In this document: piece after piece, positions 49,610 through 58,525 of the stretch
Position numbering within the stretch: position 1 is the first letter of the stretch
How the letters are laid out: every line of letters starts with the position of its first letter
Virus record (IMG/VR): IMGVR_UViG_3300009788_000005
Location: 1-64,000 of that record
Strand: one strand, 5' to 3'
Origin: a virus
Length of the DNA: 64,000 bases
Notes under the pieces: model-generated
Database searches by the model: none
Seen by the model: the letters and a program-made list of their open reading frames with translations, nothing else
Told to the model about the DNA's origin: nothing
Translations under genes and position numbers: made by a program

Positions 49610-50671
49610 TTAATCAGTTATAACCACTATACTATTATACCTGTGACTATCACTAGTAACCATAAGTATATACATACCAGGATCTATATTATCAATAGGT
49701 ATAGAAGTACAGTTATGGCATCTATACTTAACTAAATTATCTGCGATACCATACAAAGTTACCTCATATATATTTAAACTAGTATCCGATATATTAAGAT
49801 TAGATCCCTGCCTGACCGGGTTAGGATATACTACTAAAGGATCAATAACTATTTCCTTCTCTGATCCCACAGTTATAGTAGTAACCATACCACATACCCC
49901 TTTTCTATCAGATATGCAAACATTATCTAAATAGTAATAGCTAATGTTCTTAGAACAGTAACTAGTAATACTATCCCCTGCCTCTATACTAAGTATAGCA
50001 CAAGTATCCACTAACATCTTAACACTAAAAGTATCATTCAAAAAATTACCTACAGAGAACCCTCTGAAGTCTTGATTTGTTATAAAACTATCTGACCACA
50101 TAACCCAGGTAGTATCTACTATAGGCTGCATGTAAGCTACGGTAAATAAATTATCAGTTAATGCAGGATTTATGAATTTATCCACATCATCCACTGATAA
50201 CTTTAATCCTAATCCTGTAGCATATCTTGAGGAGTCCGCAATAGCTACTCGTATACTAAAATAATACTTTACCCCGCTGTGTACATAAGCAGCAGTATCA
50301 TTTAAAAAGTCACCTGTTAGATGAGTCCGGGAATTTAAAGTAGTATCTCCATAAGCAATTATACCCGCATAAGATTCTACTACAGCAGCAGCCCAACTAA
50401 ATTGCATACTATCCGGGTACTGGAACCCAAAACTATTATAAGGTACTCCGGCTACAAACCCATCACACTGATGAAAATACTCAGGCCAAATATACATAAG
50501 ATCGGTGTTAGCCGCATCCCAATTAAATGACTTAATTATTTCATCATGATTGAAAGGACATAAACTCATTTGCTCAAAACTTGGATTCTTAACCAAATTT
50601 GTAGTTAATGATTGAGATACAGAAAAAAGGGGGATTGAAATTAGTAAAATTACCAGTAGTTTTTTTAACAT
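49610..50671 (-). CDS. secreted protein with T9SS C-terminal sorting domain
   Basis: 353 residues. The N-terminus is a lipid-free signal peptide (MLKKLLVILLISIPLF, cleavage near SVSQS). Residues 24-255 form a single domain (LVKNPSFEQMSLCPFN, GVPYNSFGFQYPDSMQF, YHSGVKYYFSIRVAIADSS-like segments, YYYLDNVCIS), a pattern of jellyroll-like surface domains of Bacteroidota. The end (VVYPNPVRQGSNLNIS, then NIDPGMYILMVTSDS) is a type A T9SS sorting domain. So the protein should be exported by the host Sec system and then by T9SS to the cell surface. It is not a known virion protein type; a host-modifying 'moron' gene is likely. Confidence 0.85.
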   Translation of the reverse strand: MLKKLLVILLISIPLFSVSQSLTTNLVKNPSFEQMSLCPFNHDEIIKSFNWDAANTDLMYIWPEYFHQCDGFVAGVPYNSFGFQYPDSMQFSWAAAVVESYAGIIAYGDTTLNSRTHLTGDFLNDTAAYVHSGVKYYFSIRVAIADSSRYATGLGLKLSVDDVDKFINPALTDNLFTVAYMQPIVDTTWVMWSDSFITNQDFRGFSVGNFLNDTFSVKMLVDTCAILSIEAGDSITSYCSKNISYYYLDNVCISDRKGVCGMVTTITVGSEKEIVIDPLVVYPNPVRQGSNLNISDTSLNIYEVTLYGIADNLVKYRCHNCTSIPIDNIDPGMYILMVTSDSHRYNSIVVITD

Positions 50672-50704
50672 AATATAAATTTGAGTTTGAATTATTTACA
50701 CCGT

Positions 50705-52885
50705 TTATACTCCATCCCTCACTAAATAAAATTCACATAACGCTAATAAATCTTCAGGTTGCCAATCCTTAACCTCATTTAACAAATAAATACCCTCAGC
50801 TATTAGAGCAGTCCTAATAATCTTGAACGTAGTGAAATCTAAATTATGTATTTGAGACTCCGTTAGCGTACACCATATTTCTACCGACCTTCCTCTATCT
50901 AAAATACCTAACAAAAAAGCATAAGTATTACTTATTATGCCTGGAAAAACTGTTATTACTCCTAACTGTAAAGTGGGTCCTATCCTCCTATCTACTACAT
51001 CCCCATACGATACAGCAAACTCAGTATTATAATTATAATAATCTACCATATACGCATGAGGATAAAGATCCTCTACCCCAACTATCCCCGTACCAGGATC
51101 ATACTCCCACTTTAAAGGGGCAAAATATCCCGCATCAACCTCATCTATTAATCCCTCATAATAACATATTCTGGGAGCAAAATCATGAGATATTAACTCC
51201 TCTGGATTAGTAGTAGGAAAAGGGGGTTCTGGTACCGTTTTCCACATAGCTAGCCATTGAATTTGTGCAGGAGGTACACTTGTTTGATTAAGGTTGTGCC
51301 TATTTATATTCCATGTAGGAGAATATGTAGGATTAATACTTTCCTCCCTACATATATCTGACGGATCAAATATAGCCTCCCCCGAATATAACCCTTTACC
51401 TCCTAAATTCTCTTCTTCTATTATTTTTACAAAAGCATCACTACTATCCTTTTTAAAAGAGAAAACAAAATTTCTACACTTACCTTTATCTATTTCCTGT
51501 ACTATATCCCTACCACAATCTACCCTATCACTCCACTCCTCTTGTACTTGTGGTCTATAAAATTCTGTTGCCGTAGATACCGTAACTTCCTTAGAACTTT
51601 CATTAGTCTCCCAATATAAATTCTCCAGATGAGTAACCCCATCTAATATATTTTTAACAGTTAATTTAGGGTCCATAGTCTCACACAATTCTATAGTAGA
51701 TCCTATACCTTTAACCTTAGGATTTGTAGGTCTGAAATCCCAAATAGCTTTAAGTATACCTATTGTTATTTGATCACACGGAGGAGGACCTATTAAACAT
51801 TGATCATTAACCCACCTAAGTTTAACTATATCATCCTTAAACAATATAAGAGTAATACACAAATTTATACCCGAAATAGGTATATAAGGCGCTAATGTTA
51901 CTGAAATCGCATTTACTTCTATATGCAAAGATAAACATCCCGCTACTATTCCCTGTCCTGGGTCAACAGTAACACATATCTCCATCTCCGCATCTATAGG
52001 CTGTTCCCACTCTCTTATATTAATAAAGAATCCTCCATTATTTATATCAAATCTCATAAACTGCCCCTCACCCAAAACATCACACGAGTCATATAAATAA
52101 GGCCCTTGATGTACTGCCTGAGCAGTTAACTCAGTTTCCTGATCAAAAGTAAGATCCCAAGCACCACGAGTAAACATATGCATTAAACCCTTATACCTAT
52201 TAGAGTTTATATAATCTCCTTTAAGAGTATATCCTATTTCAGCAAAAGCAACCTGAAATATATGAGCTATATATACATGAGGACGTAAATCCTGTATGTT
52301 TACATTTATAGACCCATCTACAAACCACCCATAATGTACAGGGAAATATGCAGCCCCTATAAAAGTGTGATCAAAAACCACCCCCAATTTACCCTTTCTA
52401 TCCCAACTATTTCTAGTAGTGGTATCATCAAAAATATGAGATCCTAAAGGTAAATCGCAAGCAAATAATTTATCTAATAAAGATACCCACCTAAATCTAC
52501 CCCCGGTAAGATCACATTCATAAAATATAGTTCCTAGAGTTTCATTAGTTCTCATTTCTGTTACCTGCAATACTCCTACACTATAAAGTATATCTACCCC
52601 ATTAACCAATAACTGAGCATCTATATCTATATCAAGAATATTATTAGTAATAACATCTACCCTAAATACATACTGTAAAGCCTTATTAGTTCTAGGGGTA
52701 CCTGAAAGCTCTACATTTTTTGAAAAGTGATTTTTAGGTTTAGATATATCCGTAATATCATTTACAGAATATGATGAAGCTATATCAAGGGCTTTAAATA
52801 AATCAACCTCAAACCAATTTAACCCCCCACTAGGTCTTATCAACAAACATATAGTAGTTAGGGTAGCTGATCCTCCTTTACTCAT
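50705..52885 (-). CDS. large tail or baseplate protein
   Basis: 726 residues. The first 200 residues are beta-rich and resemble tail proteins of phages of Bacteroidota (LNWFEVDLFKALDI, SKPKNHFSKNVELSGTPRTN). A cluster of Cys (CETMDPKLTV, DRCGRD-like segments) lies in the middle, and the end (TFKIIRTALIAEGIYLL) is helical. Position after the tape measure genes, size and composition indicate a distal tail, baseplate or receptor-contact protein. Palindrome copy 28 is 3 nt upstream. Confidence 0.6.
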   Translation of the reverse strand: MSKGGSATLTTICLLIRPSGGLNWFEVDLFKALDIASSYSVNDITDISKPKNHFSKNVELSGTPRTNKALQYVFRVDVITNNILDIDIDAQLLVNGVDILYSVGVLQVTEMRTNETLGTIFYECDLTGGRFRWVSLLDKLFACDLPLGSHIFDDTTTRNSWDRKGKLGVVFDHTFIGAAYFPVHYGWFVDGSINVNIQDLRPHVYIAHIFQVAFAEIGYTLKGDYINSNRYKGLMHMFTRGAWDLTFDQETELTAQAVHQGPYLYDSCDVLGEGQFMRFDINNGGFFINIREWEQPIDAEMEICVTVDPGQGIVAGCLSLHIEVNAISVTLAPYIPISGINLCITLILFKDDIVKLRWVNDQCLIGPPPCDQITIGILKAIWDFRPTNPKVKGIGSTIELCETMDPKLTVKNILDGVTHLENLYWETNESSKEVTVSTATEFYRPQVQEEWSDRVDCGRDIVQEIDKGKCRNFVFSFKKDSSDAFVKIIEEENLGGKGLYSGEAIFDPSDICREESINPTYSPTWNINRHNLNQTSVPPAQIQWLAMWKTVPEPPFPTTNPEELISHDFAPRICYYEGLIDEVDAGYFAPLKWEYDPGTGIVGVEDLYPHAYMVDYYNYNTEFAVSYGDVVDRRIGPTLQLGVITVFPGIISNTYAFLLGILDRGRSVEIWCTLTESQIHNLDFTTFKIIRTALIAEGIYLLNEVKDWQPEDLLALCEFYLVRDGV

Positions 52886-52888
52886 GAC

Positions 52889-52903
52889 TGTAAAAATTTT
52901 ACA
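52889..52903 (-). repeat. palindrome copy 28, start-proximal
   Basis: Three nucleotides upstream of the ATG at 52885; coding-side flank AGAGGTG. Confidence 0.9.
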
Positions 52904-52906
52904 CCT

Positions 52907-53341
52907 CTATCTTATAGTGGTTTTACGTTTCTTTTCTTCTACTGTAACACTAACATTACCTATAGGCTTAATCCCTATTTGTTTTATACTAACATACACA
53001 TCATACACAATAGTAACCACTGCACACAAATAAAGCGAATAGAGCGTAGATACTATTAAAGCTATAGCTATGTACCACCCAGAGAAAGATAGCATCACAC
53101 AAGCCACGATACACCCCCCTAAAGCAGGAATACCTCCCCATATAGATACCATACATTTATAGCAGGTTAAAAAGGGCTTAGCCCAATAGGTACCCAACCT
53201 ACTCTCAAACCATAACCTAACCCCACTTAAAATAAACATCCTCCCCCTATCATCTTTATGATTAGCGGCAATAAAAGCCCCTATAATAATAAAGGCATTA
53301 ATAAACGATATCAAAATAAAACACAAAATATACTCAACCAT
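52907..53341 (-). CDS. integral membrane protein
   Basis: 144 residues, three or four transmembrane helices: residues 3-24, one containing the CYKCMVSIWGGIPALGG segment, and two near 85-115. The CYKCxxSxWGG motif is typical of a small membrane family (DUF1360-like) also found in bacteria. Its place between tail genes is odd; a role in lysis, superinfection exclusion or membrane remodelling is possible. No holin signature is clear. Confidence 0.6.
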   Translation of the reverse strand: MVEYILCFILISFINAFIIIGAFIAANHKDDRGRMFILSGVRLWFESRLGTYWAKPFLTCYKCMVSIWGGIPALGGCIVACVMLSFSGWYIAIALIVSTLYSLYLCAVVTIVYDVYVSIKQIGIKPIGNVSVTVEEKKRKTTIR

Positions 53342-53351
53342 AATACACCTC

Positions 53352-54929
53352 TCACAAATTAGTTATTGATTTCTTTATAGAAACAGGTTTATATCTGATA
53401 GGTATCTGTACTACCTTATTTGATGCACTTGATACCAATACTTGCTCATCACCCAACACCACTACGGGAATGAGATCGTTATCATCACCTTTAACCATAT
53501 ACACCTCTGGGCTAGAAAAGAAATCAACTAATCTTTCCCTGGTATAATCAGTATTTGGTAACCTATGAGTATATATTCTAAACTCTTCCTCATAAGTCTT
53601 ATTATATATTAATGTTCCTCCAGGAGGACTAAAACAAGACTCACACCCATAAAAATCCTGAGCTGTTATATCCATCTTAAAAAAAGATTCACAGGTACCC
53701 TCCAATATATCCCACCTACCAAACTTATTTAAGTAATAAAATACGGATCTACAATCACAACACTCTCTCTCTTTCCTGCTTCTATAGTTAATTATGATAA
53801 TCTGAAAATTTCTCCCCATATCATCACCAAAATTAACAGAAGCTATACCTTCATAGTGATCTAATATAGTTTCTGACTGATCGGCTATACCAGTTATATT
53901 CATACACAATATACCGTCCCTGGTTAGTACAATATTCTCAACATAAATAGAAGCTCCTCCACCCTGAGAAGGAAAAGTAGTAACCTGTAAAGTCCATGTT
54001 ACCGGAGTAACCGTATCTCCTGCAACATGTGCATACAATAAAAACTCTGTACCCGCACAAAAAGTAAGCTGATCAGTATCTATTACATGTAAAAATTTTG
54101 CATCTACATTATTAAAATATGAGTGATCAAATAAAGCTACTCCAGGTGCATCCTTATCAGCACACAAAGCATTAGTAAATGAGTACGAATCATCTGATAC
54201 CTCAAATATACCCACACCATTTGTATCCTCTACTGCAAACCTAAAAAACATTAAGGCTAATGTTTGATACTGTATTTCCAAAAAAGGAGGTACCAGCGTA
54301 CCCAGTACAGGAATAGGACTTTTTATTACGTCCCGTATAAACTGATCTACCGGTATACATACCTCTAATTCAGGATCACCCGTAAATTTATCAGTAGTAA
54401 GTTTAGGTATAGCAATAATATTATCTATCAAACAAAACTCGAACCCTGATAAACTAATATTAATATGCAACTGTACTAATATCTTATAAGGAGATTTAAC
54501 CTCAATATCTACCCCAGGAGTTAAAGACATTACAAATAAAGGCGAAGTTTCCTGAGCATAAACTATATCAAATTCTGATCCGGGTCTATTGGCAAATATA
54601 AATATTACAGATATTATAGGAAGTATTAAATAATTAGCCGGAGTAGCAAACTGTAATGAAGATATTGCAGCAGCCGTATTATTTAAGGTAGCAGTTACAC
54701 TTCCTCCTATTAAAATATCAAATACTCCTACAGGAACAGTCCTATACGTAAATTGGACTCCATCTATAGAAAAAGTGTCTCCGTCTAAAGGTTGTACTAC
54801 TAAAGCTAATTGTATTGCCCATCTTCCTCCAGGATTAACAATATAATCCGTATCCTCAAAGCATATACAAAACTTACAATGGGCAGGATATAAAGTATCC
54901 TCCTCTATAGGCAAATGTGTTAAGGACAT
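53352..54929 (-). CDS. large structural protein
   Basis: 525 residues, beta-rich throughout with scattered Cys in the second half (CCDCRSVFYY, YGCESCFSPPGG). Segments such as GDPELEVCIPVDQF and IPIRYKPVSIKKS suggest repeated sandwich domains. Encoded in the tail cluster, so probably a tail or fibre protein. No family recognised. Overlaps the stop of gene 54920-55132 by 10 nt. Confidence 0.5.
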   Translation of the reverse strand: MSLTHLPIEEDTLYPAHCKFCICFEDTDYIVNPGGRWAIQLALVVQPLDGDTFSIDGVQFTYRTVPVGVFDILIGGSVTATLNNTAAAISSLQFATPANYLILPIISVIFIFANRPGSEFDIVYAQETSPLFVMSLTPGVDIEVKSPYKILVQLHINISLSGFEFCLIDNIIAIPKLTTDKFTGDPELEVCIPVDQFIRDVIKSPIPVLGTLVPPFLEIQYQTLALMFFRFAVEDTNGVGIFEVSDDSYSFTNALCADKDAPGVALFDHSYFNNVDAKFLHVIDTDQLTFCAGTEFLLYAHVAGDTVTPVTWTLQVTTFPSQGGGASIYVENIVLTRDGILCMNITGIADQSETILDHYEGIASVNFGDDMGRNFQIIIINYRSRKERECCDCRSVFYYLNKFGRWDILEGTCESFFKMDITAQDFYGCESCFSPPGGTLIYNKTYEEEFRIYTHRLPNTDYTRERLVDFFSSPEVYMVKGDDNDLIPVVVLGDEQVLVSSASNKVVQIPIRYKPVSIKKSITNL

Positions 54930-55132
54930 ACTCCCTCAATAAATTCCTGGGTAAAAGTGAAAGTGCTATCTGCTAATAACGTTTGATCCCCCCCACCACA
55001 AGTTACTATTATATCTATCTTTAACGTAACCTCACTACCCTCTACTACTATACCATTTTGATTAACTACCCTAGCACCATTAAAAACAGTCTCAAAATCT
55101 TCAGGAGATAACGTCAATTCTTCTACAGCCAT
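54920..55132 (-). CDS. small tail-module protein
   Basis: 70 residues, acidic, beta-rich (SEVTLKIDIIVTCGGGDQTL). Not recognised. Coupled to the following structural gene. Confidence 0.5.
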   Translation of the reverse strand: MAVEELTLSPEDFETVFNGARVVNQNGIVVEGSEVTLKIDIIVTCGGGDQTLLADSTFTFTQEFIEGVCP

Positions 55133-55159
55133 AGCAACACAAATATAGATAATTTTTAC

Positions 55160-55618
55160 CTAATTGCCCTCAATACTTGTAAGCATCCTTAGTACCTCAT
55201 CTCCTATCCCTAACCTGTCTACCTCTACATCTAATATCCGGGTTATAATTACCTCTGATTCCCTAATTAAATTTATAGGGCGTCTCGGATTTATAGCTAT
55301 AGATCGTGCTAACAAAAAATCAGGAATAGACAAACCTTTAGCTCTCTTCCACTCAGCCAAAGGCTTAACCAACTTAAACCTACCTCCCACTCTTCTTACA
55401 GGGAACTTAGTATTAGCTCTCTTGCCTCGTTGAATAAACAAATAACCCCCACCCGTAAATACATCAAAAGTTATAATGTTTGAAGATACGGTAGTAACTA
55501 CCTGTATAGAATTGAAAGTAGTTTTGGTAACTACCTTCCTATGCCTTACTAAAGGAGCCTGGAAAGCCTTCTTTATAAGTCCTGCCAAACGTATTACCCT
55601 ACCTTGATCTACTGCCAT
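55160..55618 (-). CDS. tail-completion / neck protein, gp10-like
   Basis: 152 residues, basic and beta-rich. The segment FTGGGYLFIQRGKRANTKFP and the following RPINLIRESEVI match the usual plan of HK97 gp10-like neck proteins, which are about 140-160 residues and have a basic loop around such a segment. It sits between the chaperone cluster and tail genes, the normal position for this family in tail modules. Palindrome copy 29 is 4 nt upstream. Confidence 0.6.
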   Translation of the reverse strand: MAVDQGRVIRLAGLIKKAFQAPLVRHRKVVTKTTFNSIQVVTTVSSNIITFDVFTGGGYLFIQRGKRANTKFPVRRVGGRFKLVKPLAEWKRAKGLSIPDFLLARSIAINPRRPINLIRESEVIITRILDVEVDRLGIGDEVLRMLTSIEGN

Positions 55619-55622
55619 AAGG

Positions 55623-55637
55623 TGTAAAAATTTTACA
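55623..55637 (-). repeat. palindrome copy 29, start-proximal
   Basis: Four nucleotides upstream of the ATG at 55618. It is the only start-proximal copy whose coding-side flank is ACCTG rather than GGTG. Confidence 0.9.
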
Positions 55638-55640
55638 GGT

Positions 55641-55811
55641 CTATTTACTATCTCCCAAATTTACCTTTTCAAGATACTTACTGCAAGTAACCTTAGATAA
55701 ATTAGTAGTAGCTACAACTACCTCCTCCTTACCGCAAGCTACAAACCAAGTCCCCTCACCATCTGACTCATTAGGTGAGGTATCTATTATTTTATAATGT
55801 TTAACAAACAT
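55641..55811 (-). CDS. small protein, 56 residues
   Basis: An ATG at 55811 opens a 56-codon frame (MFVKHYKIIDTSPNE... ending VNLGDSK) with TAG at 55641-55643, filling a gap that is otherwise empty. Two Cys (VACGKEE, VTCSKY). Palindrome copy 29 follows within 4 nt. Not recognised. Confidence 0.6.
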   Translation of the reverse strand: MFVKHYKIIDTSPNESDGEGTWFVACGKEEVVVATTNLSKVTCSKYLEKVNLGDSK

Positions 55812-55814
55812 ACT

Positions 55815-56408
55815 TTAATTTTTAGGTTGATTAACTGCATCCCAACTAGACCCAGGATCTGCCGGATCAAACCTACTACAACATAACTCTGAATGTGTAC
55901 CTACAAATACTATAGTCATTATCACATTTACAAGCCTATATATTCTCTTCCTATTTGTATCATCAGAATCCTCATTAGTATCAGGATCATACTCTACTAT
56001 TATAGTAGCTTCTCCCTCCTGGTTAAAATCATATATTCCTATAGGATCTCCTGGTTTCTTTTTCTTTCCCGTCAACCACTGAGCTATCTCTAGCAAGTCT
56101 ATCTGAAACCCTCGGGCAGATCGTAACGCCTTCAAATAAAACTCCCCCTCAGTATTACAATTATCCAGCTCGGGCTCAGGAAAAGCTATAGCTACTATAA
56201 GCTCAACCCGTAATATATCCTCCTCAAACCCTAGAACTGAACTTATAGCAGTTATGACAGGAAACTTAACATCCTCATCAAAAGCTATTTTATCTATGGA
56301 TTTTATAGGTATAAATTGTAACTCATTGTTTTGCAAATGACTGCTATCTATTATATCCCTAACAGCATACTCTAAAGGATCTTGTATTAACTCTATAGAT
56401 TCTGTCAT
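55815..56408 (-). CDS. putative tail terminator or neck protein
   Basis: 197 residues. Acidic, with beta strands (ILRVELIVAIAFPEPE) and a C-terminal part (RIYRLVNVIMTIVFVG) compatible with a tail terminator or minor neck protein. Assigned from its place next to the tail-completion gene and chaperone frameshift region; the sequence alone does not prove it. Confidence 0.4.
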   Translation of the reverse strand: MTESIELIQDPLEYAVRDIIDSSHLQNNELQFIPIKSIDKIAFDEDVKFPVITAISSVLGFEEDILRVELIVAIAFPEPELDNCNTEGEFYLKALRSARGFQIDLLEIAQWLTGKKKKPGDPIGIYDFNQEGEATIIVEYDPDTNEDSDDTNRKRIYRLVNVIMTIVFVGTHSELCCSRFDPADPGSSWDAVNQPKN

Positions 56409-56712
56409 TACTTTTTAGTTTTGGTCCTAGCCTCTTCCTCTGCTTCTTTTCTCATTCTAATATGTTCCTTATTTACCATAGTACCGTGCTGATTCATATA
56501 CCTAAGATAATTAAAAACTTTATAAGTAGGTAATGCCATTATCTTCTCTTCCGTATCTGGCGTATAACTGGCAGGTATAAGACTTTCTCTGAGTACTCCC
56601 ATCCAATCCCAAACTTTATAAAAGGCTAATCTTTCGGGGCTTACCGGCTTGCCTATATCCTCTTGTGACTCAAATACATCTAAGTATTTAGTGTCAAGAG
56701 CTTCCGTGCCTG
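56408..56712 (-). CDS. -1 frameshift extension of the tail-assembly chaperone (gpT-like part)
   Basis: A reading frame with no ATG in its first third overlaps the end of gene 56680-57621 and continues past it (YTGTEALDTKYLDVF, KPVSPERLAFYKVWDWMG, ending ARTKTKK). Coding quality is good from the slippery run TTTTTTT at 56706-56712 onward, with no gap. An ATG at 56602 could start a 64-residue version, but the 30 preceding codons are equally protein-like. Expected product: about 400 residues after -1 slippage. Confidence 0.65.
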
Positions 56713-57621
56713 TATAAAAAAATTTATTATAGCCTTAGCCTTATCAAGGGATAACGTCTTAAAATACTTAGCTCTAAGTCCTGCCAAGTTCTCATTATAC
56801 TTTTCACCCTGAGGTACACAAATATGAGATATTAATTTATGAGCATTACCAAATATATTCTTCTTAAACTCAGCAGCATAACCTGCAATAAGTTTAGCCC
56901 TCTCATTCTTCTCTTTCATATCAGTCATACTATCCCAATCCATCTTCTCCACCCACTCCATATACTTATCCTCGTCTATATCTTCTGCCGCCATTTTATC
57001 TTTTAAAGCCTGAGGTATAGAGGGAGATTGTTTCCTGATAAAATCAGTATTCATCCTACTTGCGAAATCTACCTCTGCTACCGGCACCAATACAAAAAAT
57101 CCTTTTTCTAATTTATTAATCTTAGACCTTATCCTCCTCCGTTTAATAATCTCCCACACCTTAACCTTAGCTAACTCATTCTTCAATATCTCTATGTCTG
57201 GAGCCATTGATTCTGAATGATAGAAATGTATTATAGGATCTACAGCCTGAACAGAGACTATAGAAATAGATTCCTTTAATACAAATAGATTAGGTACCGG
57301 TACTCTTCCTAAGACATCATGCTCAGATTGAGGTAAGACAAACCTTAGTTGGTTAGATACAATATCTATAAGCTGTAAATTCAACTCAGCTATATCTAAC
57401 TCTATATTTGAACTCATTACACTCATCCCTGCACCGTCCTCAGTAACCATACTTAATTGTAACTCCAAATCATCAAACCTGGATTTAACTTCTACCTCAT
57501 CAGGTAGCAAAGATGTAAACCCCTGGAAACCTCCTAAAGTTAAATCGCAATCTTCTGTAGGTATATTAAGATACTCAGACCCGGCAGATGTTTCTATAGT
57601 TAATTTCTCCATATCACTCAT
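56680..57621 (-). CDS. probable tail-assembly chaperone (gpG-like)
   Basis: 313 residues. An acidic N-terminal half (ETSAGSEYLNIPTEDCDL) is followed by helices; the end is INFFIQARKLLTLNT before the TAG. In siphoviruses a chaperone with a -1 frameshift extension lies just ahead of the tape measure. Here the same pattern is seen: the T_TTT_TTT run at 56706-56712 is in the right frame (0-frame AAT TTT TTT ATA) for -1 slippage into 56408-56712. It is long for a gpG-type protein, so part of the assignment rests on the frameshift. Confidence 0.6.
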   Translation of the reverse strand: MSDMEKLTIETSAGSEYLNIPTEDCDLTLGGFQGFTSLLPDEVEVKSRFDDLELQLSMVTEDGAGMSVMSSNIELDIAELNLQLIDIVSNQLRFVLPQSEHDVLGRVPVPNLFVLKESISIVSVQAVDPIIHFYHSESMAPDIEILKNELAKVKVWEIIKRRRIRSKINKLEKGFFVLVPVAEVDFASRMNTDFIRKQSPSIPQALKDKMAAEDIDEDKYMEWVEKMDWDSMTDMKEKNERAKLIAGYAAEFKKNIFGNAHKLISHICVPQGEKYNENLAGLRAKYFKTLSLDKAKAIINFFIQARKLLTLNT

Positions 57622-58507
57622 TTACTAATTTTGCCTTCAACTTAAGTTCCAACCCTATTAGTCTCTTTGCCTCATCTAATGTAAACCTCCTATTTTCTCC
57701 TAAATACTTTAGAGATTGTAAAGCCTCATCTATCTCACAAATATTTAACCAAATTTCCTCCCCCCTATCCTCCAAATATTCTAAGGCATCGTTAACCGTA
57801 AGATGTGATAGACTATGTTCCTCAGGTTTCCTCTTCCACTCTTCTATAACCTTTAATAACTCCTCCCCTACATTCTCATGATAATCTACAGGTATTTTAG
57901 ATACAGCCCTCAATAAGGTGTAAGTACCTATACAATTATTTAACATTACCTTCTCATCATTTTTCGTATGAGATAATTTATCTAGTAACTTATTTATCTG
58001 TAGGTATGTATTTTTTATAGGGTTACGTATACCTTTATACTGAAGGTTATCAGTAAGTATACCCTCTATTGTCTCATACCCTCCCTGAAACAATAATAAC
58101 CCAGATATCATATTTTCCATAGCTAATAAATATCCTTTAGTCCTTTGATCCGGCATAGTAATAGATGCCCTACCATACTTAAGTAAATGATTATTCAAAA
58201 TCTCAAATAAGAATAATTGCATATAACCATATACCTGACACTTATTAGTTAGATTAAAAAAATTAAAGCCCATAGACATAACATACTGTATACTATTCAA
58301 ACTACTAGTACCTTTATCAGATATAATTTTAGTAATAGTTATTTCCCAATCCCACCCCTCTTTCTTACCCTCAACATTTCTAACCTCAACATTCTTAAGC
58401 CCATCGGCTACATAATGATGTAATTCAAATGTTGTACTAGTTATTTTACTAATAAGTTTACTTTTATCTACTGTCCTATTACCTGTCTTTATAAGTTTCT
58501 TACTCAT
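57614..58507 (-). CDS. hypothetical tail-module protein
   Basis: 297 residues, helical; not recognised. Contains a Trp-rich segment (EGWDWEITITKI) and a charged helix bundle (LLKVIEEWKRKPEEHSL). Overlaps the chaperone gene by 8 nt. May be another tail-assembly factor. Confidence 0.5.
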   Translation of the reverse strand: MSKKLIKTGNRTVDKSKLISKITSTTFELHHYVADGLKNVEVRNVEGKKEGWDWEITITKIISDKGTSSLNSIQYVMSMGFNFFNLTNKCQVYGYMQLFLFEILNNHLLKYGRASITMPDQRTKGYLLAMENMISGLLLFQGGYETIEGILTDNLQYKGIRNPIKNTYLQINKLLDKLSHTKNDEKVMLNNCIGTYTLLRAVSKIPVDYHENVGEELLKVIEEWKRKPEEHSLSHLTVNDALEYLEDRGEEIWLNICEIDEALQSLKYLGENRRFTLDEAKRLIGLELKLKAKLVNE

Positions 58508-58510
58508 ATC

Positions 58511-58525
58511 TGTAAAATTTTTACA
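58511..58525 (-). repeat. palindrome copy 30, start-proximal
   Basis: Three nucleotides upstream of the ATG at 58507; coding-side flank TAAGGTG. Confidence 0.9.

Noticed and set aside
52907-53341. Calling the membrane protein a holin.
   Set aside because: Its CYKCMVSIWGG motif suits another membrane family and no endolysin was recognised next to it.
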